In this document: in pieces, positions 34,800 through 46,068 of the stretch
Numbering within the stretch: position 1 is the first letter of the stretch
Layout of the letters: each line of letters begins with the position of its first letter
Assembly: GCA_021234155.1 (NCBI GenBank)
Contig: JAJEKV010000041.1
Location: 4,020,829 to 4,084,828 of the forward strand
Origin: Isoetes taiwanensis
Lineage: Eukaryota; Streptophyta; Lycopodiopsida; Isoetales; Isoetaceae
Direction: 5' to 3'
DNA length: 64,000 nt
Notes under the pieces: model-generated
What the model was told of the DNA's origin: nothing
What the model saw: the letters and a program-made list of their open reading frames with translations, nothing else
The model's database searches: none
Translations under genes and position numbers: made by a program

Positions 34800-37700
34800 T
34801 TTATCATATTTATTATCTAAGACTGATATAATTAACCCAAGTAAGGATGCTACCAGATTATGCTTCCCTGTTTATTCAGTTGCTCTCACCTAGATAAATT
34901 AATATGGTTGCAAATGGCAACACCATAAAAATCTATTTGTTTTGGGTATTATGTGAGCTAAATTGAGGCTGCTGCTTCTCATTCTACAGCCACTTCTACT
35001 ATAAATCTACACAATGGTGCATATAGAAGCTAACTAATTACATTCTATGTCTACTCCTCGAAATGCTGAAGGAAAACTTGCTAAAATGCTTATTATCTAA
35101 CACGATGTTGAGATGCTTTCTGTGTGTCAATGTAAAGGAAAATGGCTTTCTAATAAAGGAACAATGCCAAAGGCAGATGGCTTTCTAATATAGTACCTTC
35201 TACCAACTATGCAACATGCAAAATTTGCTATTAAGATATGTTAACAAAGAACCCAAAACGTGGTTTATTTTCAACTTACATCAGCCAAAATTTACATCGT
35301 TATTTATACAAATTAGTTCATCCTTATAGAAATATATACACATAAAAAAGAAACAATATACACATATCAAATGCATATAAAAAAGGAAAGTATGAAAAAC
35401 GCTTTCCTATTGCAACAATATGAAAACAGTAGGCCAAAATAAGACGATCTCCACTTTCAAAACAAGATGATGTCCACTTTTTAATATAGAGAACAAGAAA
35501 ACATTCATTTTTCAGAGACACGAATGTAAAAATTCATGAAACCCACTAAGAGAAATTCAATTTCGAAGACTTTGAGGGCAAAGACTCCTTAGGTTTAAAC
35601 GCAAAAACCCTAAGCTCTGAATGCAAGGAACCTACTTCTTCTGAAAATTAACCAACTTGAAGACTTGAATGCAAGAACTTCCAAACCTGAGACTTGAATA
35701 GCCTTTGAAGGCTGTTCTGCTCATGGTCTAACCTAGAATCTAGATGCTTCAGATGGCGACTCTGATCACGATTTCTGCTACATTTTGGCGGCCTTGAAGC
35801 GCTTAACTGTGCTCTGGAAATGGGGATGACTTTGAACCCCCATTGTCAAGAAATTTAACAAAATGCTAATTCTTAACCTCACCAAAACGTGCATGAATCG
35901 ATATTGTTAATTTGGGATTTTCAGATTTGGCCAAAAACATTTTTGAAATTTTGTTTAGCCTGATTTCCTAAGATTCTATGGAGTTTGGACGTCAAAAAAA
36001 AATCTAATTGTCCAAAAAGCATAGAAATTTGATTTGCTAAGATTTGGAATTTTTAGTTTTCATGCATTTCTTATCCTATCTTAGCCTCTGCGTGCTTGCC
36101 ATGGTTGCTCGACATATGCAGTTATGCATCAAATTTTTTTCTCTTTGCACGACATTCGACCCGGTATTGTCATCTAGACGCACTGCAGAGATGGCTCATC
36201 CAAAATAATTGATGGTATGCAGATGCAAGCTTTGAGCCTTTGAGATTCTAGATGATCAAGCTTGAATAGAGTATTTTTTTTGTTTTCATGTTTGTGTATT
36301 ACAGGCTTGGTGGGCATCGAGCTTATTATTTGCCCTCTTGCTCTTTATTGGTTTCACGGTTGTGGTTAAAAACCTTTGGCCAATCCATTATTCTCATACA
36401 TAGTCCTATGATCTATATGCAATTGCTTCAGTTTGGAATGTTGGTACAAATCAAGCTTTTCGTAGTTCAAAACTTCTACTGTGGATTTTCCATAGCGAAT
36501 GTTGTATCAGCACCATTAATATTTTGGATACTTTTGTCTAGGTATTTTTTTATGCTAATCATTCTTTTAGCTCTAATTCCTTACAACCCGAAAGAAAATC
36601 TTTTTTTTTCCATTGAATAGCATCATGCTTTTAGAGATCAATCCAAAAAGAGGGAAGCATTTTTCATCATGCGGACCCTCAAAATGAGTAAGTAACCTCA
36701 TTTATAGTTATAAATTCTTTACAACGATTAAATACTGGATTGGATGCGCCCTCATGTAGTTGCATGCCCTGATTTCACAAATACATGTCTCACTTTACAC
36801 CTAAATGCTTGATTCGAGGCTCTCATGCAGTTCCAGTACCATGATTTCACAAATATATGCCTCGCTTTGTCTCTAGGAATTCTTTCTACTTTACAGTTAG
36901 GAGGTAATCTTAATGGAATATGAATGTTTTATTTCTGAAAGTTTGCTTCTATTTATGGAGCTCTAGGCGTACTCTAAACAAGAGTATCTCTCTGTTTATG
37001 ATTTGGGTCTGCATTTTTTTAAAATACCCATCGATTTTGCTAAGGTTTAGTTGAAGGTGCAAAAGTTCAACTCATTTCCATAATTTCATGTTGATTTTAT
37101 CATCTTTTTAGTTCATGCTTTCATTTGTTCTTGCCCTTTCCGCTACTATCACTTCACATGGAAAGAACTCTCGATCATATGTATTGCCTACTGTGATTGA
37201 CACGATCCCACATTCCAAGGGCAATGCAACTTCCCATTACACTAAAATTAGGGTTTGTTTTTTATGCTATCGAGATCCATGTGGAAAAGATAAGAGCTCA
37301 TTATTGTCCCATTCATAACCTCTTTTGTTCTCTTGAATACTTGGTTTTGGATGATTGCTTTCTTCAAAGTAGAATGCACACATTCTATCCCTCTTCTAAA
37401 ATGGACATCCTTCTGCTCAGTAATTATGATGTCAATGTTGTTGAGCTGCACAATTCTATTCTTGAGGTAGGAGATGTTTTTTTTTATGTAATCTTATGTA
37501 TGTTGATACTTAGATTTAGAGTGGAAACCAGTGTATGCATTAGCTCTTAAGGGTGTGGGGACTTTTTCTTTAAATATGTGTATGCAATAAGCCATTACTT
37601 CTACCAACTGTACTGATAAGCAACATGCATGGAAGCACTACTCGCTAACTCTACAAGCTGCTAACTGCTCTGGTTTATTTCCTGCAATTTCTTCATACCC

Positions 37701-39963
37701 TGGAAGTGTATTAAGTTGAACCATTTAGAGAATCTTCTATCTTCCTTATGAGCTCGCAGCATCATCTTGCATCTGTTATATAGCTAATCATCTAAGTTAT
37801 ACATGTTATACAAGCCATTATGCTTTAAGCAAGAATCATGTTTTAACTTATCTTTTGTCTTTCTAATTTTTATTTCTCTTTCATTGTTCCTTATCCTCAC
37901 GAGTATCACTTGGCATATCAAATAGTGGGAGTTACCAACAATCATCAATTTTTAGACCATAATGATGACCTGCATCAGACATTAAGGGAAGAATCATTTT
38001 AGGTACTGCTTTAACACATTGTCAACATGACCATGTCAATGGAAACAGATATGAAACAATCGCACTTTGTAAGTGCCTTACTGCAAATGATAGTCACATG
38101 CATTCAAGTGTTTGATTTGTTGCTTGAACGAGCTCGTCATGGTATTCTAATAGGCAGATTTAGCCACGTTGCAGGGAGGACCACATGGAGGAGACTATGG
38201 ACTCCTCCAAAGAGGAAAATGACCACTTTATTCGTTTGTAGCTTCTATCTATTGAAAAAGAAGTCCACAGCTAGTTTTGTTGAATATGACTGACACTTTG
38301 CTTATACTTTATTTTGAATATAGTAAACAAATCAATACGTGCCCACTGATATTTTATTTCAATTACGTGTTGTAGTTCTTCATCTCTTTCCATTTTTCAT
38401 TTTGCTTTCTTTGCTTAAAAATGAAATATCAGGAGTATAATTATAGGTTGATAGACTGCGACATCTTAGGTGTTAATGTAGATGCCATCATTAGACACAC
38501 TCAAATTTTGTTTAGCTTCTAAAGGTTGGATAAGATTCCTAGAAAGACTTACATTAGCCATTTTACCACCACATAATAAATAACGGTGGCCATTCATTTC
38601 TATTTTATGCAGCCCAGAAAAACCTAGTTTTGTACACCATGGCTAAGTGTCTTATCTGGAAACGAGGATCTACTCTTGATCTTATGCATGTTTCCATGTG
38701 TGAGTCTTGGTGCAGCCAAAATGATCATACAAGAAAATGCAAGTAAGAGGCAGTGGGCCAACAATTTGAAGACATAGATTTAAGCATCTGTCAGATTGCC
38801 TCTGATTATCTCTGTGGTGGGATGGAAGTATCCAGCTAAGCACAAGAGGATCTGAGTTCACGAGGACTCGTTTACATACCTTAACCTGGGATGGAAGAAG
38901 TTAGCAATGGCTATGACTATTATAATGGTGAGTTTAGTATTGTTAGCATCTGAATTTCATTTCCAGCGACAGGGGCAATTCATTGACAACCTTAATAAGC
39001 AATTGAGCATGACATATTTGAGTAACGACACTTATTTCTACGATGTTTGCAACTATAATGGTTTAATCTTTGTTGGACATATGTTTTTTCATGCCACCTT
39101 AATTATTATTTACCTCCACACGTATCAGATTGAATGTTGATGATGGTCGCCCTGCTTCACATCTTCAAATTACAAAAGTAATAGGTGAGATAGCATCCTT
39201 CTGCTTTCTGCTTGCGTGATCATGTCATTACGTAGAAAATGTTTTTTCCTTAGTGGTTGCAGAAATTAGGAAGGGTATGAAGTTTTAATAATGTATCCGA
39301 GGAGTACTTCTGGAAGTTTGGCGAGATGTAATTAAATTGAATACAATATGGAAAAGCACTTTCTTATTGCGATTCCAGTTTGTTTCAATTTTTCTAACAG
39401 CTCAGAAGAACATGCATTTGCAGTGGTGTAAGTTAAGAAAGTTTCATGGGTATCAAAACTATCATGTAGTTCTGTTGTAAAGACTACTTACGATACCTTT
39501 GGAGCCTTGGAGATTCATCTTACAAGATTTGAAACGATTATATTTGTTTTGATGCACAAACACATGCAAATTAACATGTTTGCAAATTGAAAGCTTCGTT
39601 GCAATCTTTGTTGACCCCTTTCCACCATCATACGTTGAAATGGACTATTGAAATCCTTCCCAAGTCCTCCACAACAAAAGAAGCCATTATTTTCACCTGC
39701 ACGAAAGGCCTTAGGAAATGTTGATCGAGAGCAAAGATGTCGCATACTAAATCATTTAAACCATTAAACCCACAAACGTTGGATCAGTTTTGTCCAAACG
39801 ATTTAAGTCATTTTAGTTGTAAATAATGATTGTTAAGTTCAACACTATGGATGCCATTTTATATACGTACAACTTCCAAGTTTTGCTCAATGAAAAGCTT
39901 GGCACAATTGTACCACAACTTCATCTATTGTGCAATAGGAGCAAGTTTGTTGTAATTTGTTGC
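34800..39963. other. Long intergenic stretch without a supportable gene
   Basis: The sequence is AT-rich. Two exon-like islands are noted with low confidence. A segment from 36305, after TATTACAG, encodes AWWASSLLFALLLFIGFTVV, a possible membrane helix, and reaches a stop near 36408. The 141-bp segment 37112-37252, between TTTTTAG and a GTTTGT donor, encodes FVLALSATITSHGKNSRSYV and an ending SHYTKIR. I cannot connect them into a gene or name a family. A reverse copy of the ~95-bp dispersed repeat lies at 35898-35990. Confidence 0.35.
35898..35990 (-). repeat. Dispersed ~95-bp AT-rich repeat, copy 4
   Basis: The reverse complement reads AATCTTAGGAAATCAGGC, CAAAAATGTTTTTGGCC and GAAAATCCCAAATTAACAA, as in copies at 13960, 20193 and 22165. 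Confidence 0.5.
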
Positions 39964-40302
39964 ATTGAGACAGGGAGATGGATTCGGGAGCCGCGTGAGG
40001 ACAGAGTCTGTCAGTACTGTCAACAGGGCGCCATTGAGGATGAAAGTCACGCCCTCCAGCATACCGAGCATATCCGGGCTTGGTATGCTCGGTTAGTTGT
40101 GCCCCATCAGGCCTTGCATGAGCTACTGAGCACGGCCTCTGTAGGCTTGTTGGGATCGTACCTCAGACGCGGACTCAGTTATGCCCCCCTGTCCGACATT
40201 AACCTCAGCTGTACTTGTGATTATGTATATAACTGTGCAGTATGTCAGCATCCTTATTGCTACTAAGGTTTTTAATCCTGGTAGTAATACGCCGTCCCAT
40301 AG
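39964..40302 (+). pseudogene. LINE copy E, 3' end fragment hosting the LTR array
   Basis: A severely 5'-truncated LINE begins with IETGRWIREPREDRVCQYCQ, followed by the zinc cluster continuation DESHALQH and the C-terminus ELLSTASVGLLGSYL. Its 3' tail contains a loop-deleted version of the family stem-loop (40256-40288). The tail is cut at GTCCCATAG, where the retrotransposon array begins, and continues at 62020 with GCCAGTTGGTCTCCGTGG, matching the LINE A and C ends. Confidence 0.85.
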
Positions 40303-42085
40303 TGTTGATCCAAAACCTGGCACCTGGACCAACCTCAGTGGAGCCTACATGGTTAGGACCTCCAGGTTGCTTAAGGCAACCAATCTTGGTGCAAAATTTG
40401 CAAGAAAAGATCAATTACTTTAGGATCCCTGAAGAAAAATGAGGCAGTTGCACTCAGACATGAATATCTCGAGATGTACTGATCCTTTTCAAATGATTTT
40501 TGGAGGAGAAATCAGAAAAAAGTTGTGGTGATATGTGGGAAAAAACTTGGCTCAATTTGGATCTGGAATGGCTGAGCAAAATCGGGTTCAAAGTTGACAG
40601 AAAATCTGGCCAGTGCACTTCCCTGAGATAAAATGAGGTCTGCACACTCAAATGATGATATCTTGAGATTTACTGATCTTTTTTGTATGATTCTTGAAAT
40701 GATTATCAGAAAACAGTTGTAGGCACATGTGGAAAAAAACTTGGCGTGATTTGGAACTGGTATGAGGGAGAAAAAAGGAATTCAAAGTCGATCAAAAATT
40801 CTGTCGTTGAACTGTCACGAGAAAAACAAAAAAGCAAATTTTTGTATCTTGAGTTCTATAAGGTATTTTTGCATGATTTCAATTGTCACAGGTCTGAATA
40901 GAGCCTAAAAGCATGTGCAAAAGATAAAATAGTAGTTTGAATCACGAAAAAATGTTTCGTAACAATGTTTTGATGGCAAAAAGTTGCGTAAATAATGAAA
41001 GATCAAATTTTCAAACTTGATAGGGGATTTTCATTGATGTATCAATCAAATAATCATAATAATACTGTGTTCATGCTATTCAAGCAATAAACTCAGTTAA
41101 AAAATCTTGGGAAAATAATTTATGGAAGAATATTAGCCATGAATCATTGCCAATGGATAAGGAATGCTCGATAGCTTGGAGATCATCGAGAAATCATGCA
41201 CTTTGCAATGGTAATGGGCCTTCAATACTTCGGGCCTTCAAACTTCGTAGATGTTTCCCATGTATTTATTCTCAGCATTAACGGTTCCGAATATTAGGTC
41301 TTAAATTTAGGCTTGTTGGGTAGATAATGTGGGAATCCAAGAATAGATAGGTTGCGAGCTCATGGCATCGATTCGTGTGATTCAAGCTAAGTTCCATGGG
41401 ATAGGGTTCGTGGCTTATTTCCACGATATGGTGGCTGAGTATTTTCATATGTATTTGCCAATTGTTATCCGTGATTTATGCATTATTCCAATGGTTTTCA
41501 AGGTTGAATAATCGAAAATAAGGGAGGATTGGCATTTTAAACAAGGCTACCACCATAGAATTTTGAACACAAGTTTTAGCTTGGTGGGTTTTGTGAATCC
41601 CCAAATTTTCATAAGGCTTGGGCTATATGGGGTGTTGACCCAAGGCATGGATTCCCTTCAATGTAGCAAGAGACCAATATATGAAACACACGAGAGCCAT
41701 GGTAGGAAGTAATATAAATGGCAAAAATGAAGGTGGCAATGAAAATGAAAGGAAAATGGAAGCTCCTTAGTGAAAGTACGGATGTAAGGGTTAAAAATGG
41801 GAACATGGTTATAAGGGGTATTTGGCAACAATGGCTAAGAACTTGAGATATAAATACCATGGAATCTTCCAAACTTCAACTATAATGACTTCCAATCTTT
41901 AAAAACATCTTCCAATCTTTAGTCAACCCGAGTCTTCTAGTGCATAGTTTGACTTCAAAATAAGTTCTTTTTTTTTCCCAAATTTGACTTCAACATCAAT
42001 GTCCCCTATCAAGGTCTTCCAAACTTTGACCTAATCTTCAAGCATAAACCAATGATTAGTATGTATGTTGCCCTTTGGGGCAACA
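40303..42085 (-). mobile_element. LTR 1 (outer 3' LTR)
   Basis: Length 1783 bp. This is the downstream end of the array on the minus strand; its outer border is GGATCAACA against the CATAG duplication. It shares CACTTTGCAATGGTAATGGG with LTR 6 but not with the inner LTRs 2-4. Confidence 0.85.
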
Positions 42086-44279
42086 TCTCATAAAAAAAGA
42101 AAATGGCTGGTCCCCAGCCATAGGATATCTAAATGAGCAATCTAGAGGGGTCTTCAACATAAACCAATGCTTCGAAAGTGAAAATGTGATAGAAGAGATG
42201 TGTGAAAATGAAGGTGGAGGTGTATGTATGATGGAATGAGTATGAGTGTGGTGGAGATGTAATGTGAATGAAATGTGGATGATGGAGTAAGTGGAGAAGT
42301 GAAGTGCATGATGAGTATGGGATGGAAGATATGGAATGTGAGTGTGCAAATGAAGTGAGAAGTGTGTGAGTGTGATGTGAACTCGCCAAAACAAGAAAAA
42401 TGGCTGGTCTTCTCAGCCATAAACATGCTAATGTAATGTCAAGGAGCAATGCCTTGCCTTGGACTACATTTTTGGATGGATGCATGCTTCAACCAACTCC
42501 AATTCTATCAAGTAAGCATCTTCCAAATAGGAGAATGCTCAAAGCATGTAATAACAGCAAAAAGTGTGGCCAAAGAACAAGCCACAATCCAACAAGCTGC
42601 TCAAATATGACTGCACTAGCATACCAATGTGGCAAATCTGATGTAATGTAATAGAACTTGCTAAACTGACATATCCCAGCTAACTTATTGATCCCAAATG
42701 GTGCAAACAAACCTCAGAGGAACATCTTTGGCTGCTGCATTATACTTTGAGATAAAGTGCTGCTCATGTCCAATATCCCATCTTCTATCACATAGTCATG
42801 CTCAAATTTACTCAACTCTTTTACACTTCCATGCTCAAACATGCAAGGAAGTAGTTTTCTTTGATTCTTAGACTTCTTTGGACTGTCACAACGCTGAACC
42901 ATTCTATGCACACTTCATTCATCAAATCATCAAAAATTAGCAATTCTAGCTCACAATGTGGTGCCAAATCATCAAAGAAAACAAATTTCTCCTTTTGAGG
43001 CATGTAAAGATCATGCTCACCTGTATTTTCAGCTGGTATACATGTCTCAAATCTGAAATTCTCATAAAGAGGGCTGCTTTGTCATGACTGTCACTAAATT
43101 CAAGAGCATGTAACATATCTTTAGAGTGCTCAAATGCTAAAGTATCAATGCTTTCCACTTCTAAATCACATAATAATGGTTCACCATCTTCTAAAAATGC
43201 TTCACATGTATGAAAACTCTCAAACTCAGGGCTGATCATGCATCTATCACTCTCTTTCTCATGACAATGCTCAAACTCATCAATTCCATATAAAAGAAAT
43301 TGCTCACACTCTTCAATCATGTGGGATGTGATTATATTTACCTCATTGGACTTCAAGCTTGCTGATAAAGGTACATACTCCAAGGTTTCATGGCTGGCCT
43401 CATGTGTTACATAACCAAAACATTCAAATCTTGGACTGTCATGGCTGATTTCGTGTGAACCATCATCAAAGCATTCAAGTTTTGGACTATTATGATAGTT
43501 AACATGCTCTAACTGCTGTAATTTCTCATTTTCACATGCAAGAACATGGCAACATTCCTCAAGCATAGTAGAAGTATGCAAATTTACCTTCTCAAACTTC
43601 AAACTTATCACTGGAACTTTATTTTCGATTTGGCATGATCAAGAAAATATTTTGGAATGCTACACCTCTCATCCAAATACTTTAGGAGATAATATACTTC
43701 AATAGACTTCTCAAAAGCTTCATAAATGGAATCAAAAGTACCTTTTGCTTGGAGCTTACGTATCTTCTTGTAAACCGGAAAACATGGCTTGAGACCTCGC
43801 AAAAAAAATGGATTAGGTGGTCTGCTGGCTGGTAGCTCCAAGTTTCTCTTCTTGCACCTAAGAATATATAAGCACACTCTCTCCACATAATGAGGTACAC
43901 TTTCCTTCTCTTCTATTCTCAAAGTATATAGTTGCTCAATCAACATCTCATCTCAGAATAATTGCTAAATCTTTGGACAAAAGTATGGATCAAAACTGAC
44001 CACTCACTGCTCCACAACCATAATTCTGCTCAAACAAGAACCATCATTCAGCTTCACTTTCCATACATCTTCCAAAGACTACACATTTTTCCCCTTTCTT
44101 ATAACCATACTCATCATAGTATTTTTCAAATTGTACCAAAAAATTCTCTGGATCTTTTGAGCCATCAAAGATTGGTAAAGGAATAGGAATACATACTTCA
44201 ATCTGAAAAGGTGGACCTTGATTGTGAAAAGCCATTCGAGTAATCTCTACCGTGGAGAGATCTCGTAGGACCTCCAAAA
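42086..44279 (-). mobile_element. Internal region 1
   Basis: Length 2194 bp. It contains primer binding site 44260-44276 (one G missing compared with the other copies), a broken gag frame and, next to LTR 1, a ~295-bp segment bounded by two copies of a GGCTG...CAGCC hairpin module. Confidence 0.85.
42680..44235 (-). pseudogene. gag: gag-like gene, unit 1 (broken)
   Basis: The frame would start at ATG 44235 (MAFHNQGPPFQIEV) and end at 42680. It is broken by frameshifts near 44045, 43950, 43610 and 42920. Pieces keep the gag core (FDGSKDPENFLVQFEKYY, ESVPHYVERVCLY) and the acidic C-terminal region. The segment CTCAGAATAATTGC near 43955 replaces CTGTAACAGTGC of units 2, 3 and 5. Confidence 0.75.
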
Positions 44280-46068
44280 TGTTGATCCAAAACCTGGCAC
44301 CTGGACCAACCTCAGTGGAGCCTACATGGTTAGGACCTCCAGGTTGCTTAAGGCAACCAATCTTGGTGCAAAATTTGCAAGAAAAGATCAATTACTTTAG
44401 GATCCCTGAAGAAAAATGAGGCAGTTGCACTCAGACATGAATATCTCGAGATGTACTGATCCTTTTCAAATGATTTTTGGAGGATCAGAAAAAAGTTGTG
44501 GTGATATGTGGGAAAAAACTTGGCTCAATTTGGATCTGGAATGGCTGAGAAAATCGGGTTCAAATTTGACAGAAAATCTGGCCAGTGCACTTCCCTGAGA
44601 TAAAATGAGGTCTGCACACTCAAATGATGATATCTTGAGATTTACTGATCTTTTTTGTATGATTCTTGAAATGATTATCAGAAAACAGTTGTAGGCACAT
44701 GTGGAAAAAAACTTGGCATGATTTGGAACTAGTATGAGGGAGAAAAAAGGAATTCAAAGTCGATCAAAAATTCTGTCGCTGAACTGTCACAGAAAAAAAC
44801 AAAGAAGCAAATTTTTGTATCTTGAGTTCTATAAGGTATTTTTGCATGATTTCAATTGTCACAGGTCTGAATAGAGCCTAAAAGCATGTGCAAAAGATAA
44901 AATAGTAGTTTGAATCACGAAAAAAATGTTTCTGAACAATGTTTTGGTGGCAAAAGTTGCGTAAATAATGAAAGATCAAATTTTCAAACTTGACAGGGGG
45001 ATTTTCATTGATGTATCAATCAAATAATCATAATAATACTGTGTTCATGCTATTCAAGCAATAAACTCAGTTAAAAAATCTTGGAAAAATAATTTATGGA
45101 AGAATATTAGCCATGAATCATTGCCAATGGCTAAGGAATGCTCAGATAGCTTGGAGATCATCGAGAAATCATGCACTGCAATGGTAATGGACGCTTCAAT
45201 ACTTCTGGGCCTTCGAAACTTCTGTAGATGTTTCCCATGTATTTATTCTTAGCATTAACGGTTCCAGAATATTAGGTCTTAAATTTAGGCTTGTTGGGTA
45301 GATAATGTGCGGGAATCCAAGAATAGATAGGTTGCAGAGCTCATGGCATCGATTCAGGCGTGATTCAAGCTAAGTTCCATGGGATAGGGTTCGTGGCTTA
45401 TTTCCACGATACGGTGGCTGAGTATTTTCATATGTATTTGCCACTGTATATCCGTATTTATGCATTATTCCAATGGTTTTCAAGGTTGAATAATCGAAAA
45501 TAAGGGAGGATTGGCATTTTAAACAAGGCTACCACCATAGAATTTTGAACACAAGTTTTAGCTTGGTGGGTTTTGTGAATCCCCAAATTTTCATAAGGCT
45601 TGGGCTATATGGGGTGTTGACCCAAGGCATGGATTCCCTTCAATGTAGCAAGAGACCAATATATGAAACACACGAGAGCCATGGTAGGAAGTAATATAAA
45701 TGGCAAAAATGAAGGTGGCAATGAAAATGAAAGGAAAATGGAAGCTCCTTAGTGAAAGTACGGATGTAAGGGTTAAAAAATGGGAACATGGTTATAAGGG
45801 GTATTTGGCAACAATGGCTAAGAACTTGAGATATAAATACCATGGAATCTTCCAAACTTCAACTATAATGACTTCCAATCTTTAAAAAACATCTTCCAAT
45901 CTTTAGTCAACCCAGAGTCTTCTAGTGCATAGTTTGACTTCAAAATAAGTTCTTTTTTCCCAAATTTGACTTCAACATCAATGTCCCCTATCAAGGTCTT
46001 CCAAACTTTGACCTAATCTTCAAGCATAAACCAATGATTAGTATGTATGTTGCCCTTTGGGGGCAACA
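44280..46068 (-). mobile_element. LTR 2
   Basis: Length 1789 bp. It shares private variants with LTR 3 (GATTCAGGCGTGATTC, GCTCAGATAGC, TGCCACTGTATATCCG), making them sister copies. Confidence 0.85.

Noticed and set aside
41609-41872. Frames of 60-90 residues inside each LTR (for example 61586-61801 and 61646-61831)
   Set aside because: They occur on both strands of the same LTR segment and are conserved only because the LTRs are copies; no start context or family match.
42056-42485. Overlapping 90-140-residue frames rich in His, Thr and Ser, recurring in every unit of the array
   Set aside because: They come from a GTGTGA/ATGGAATG simple sequence read on the minus strand in three frames. 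There is no stable frame preference between units and no domain.
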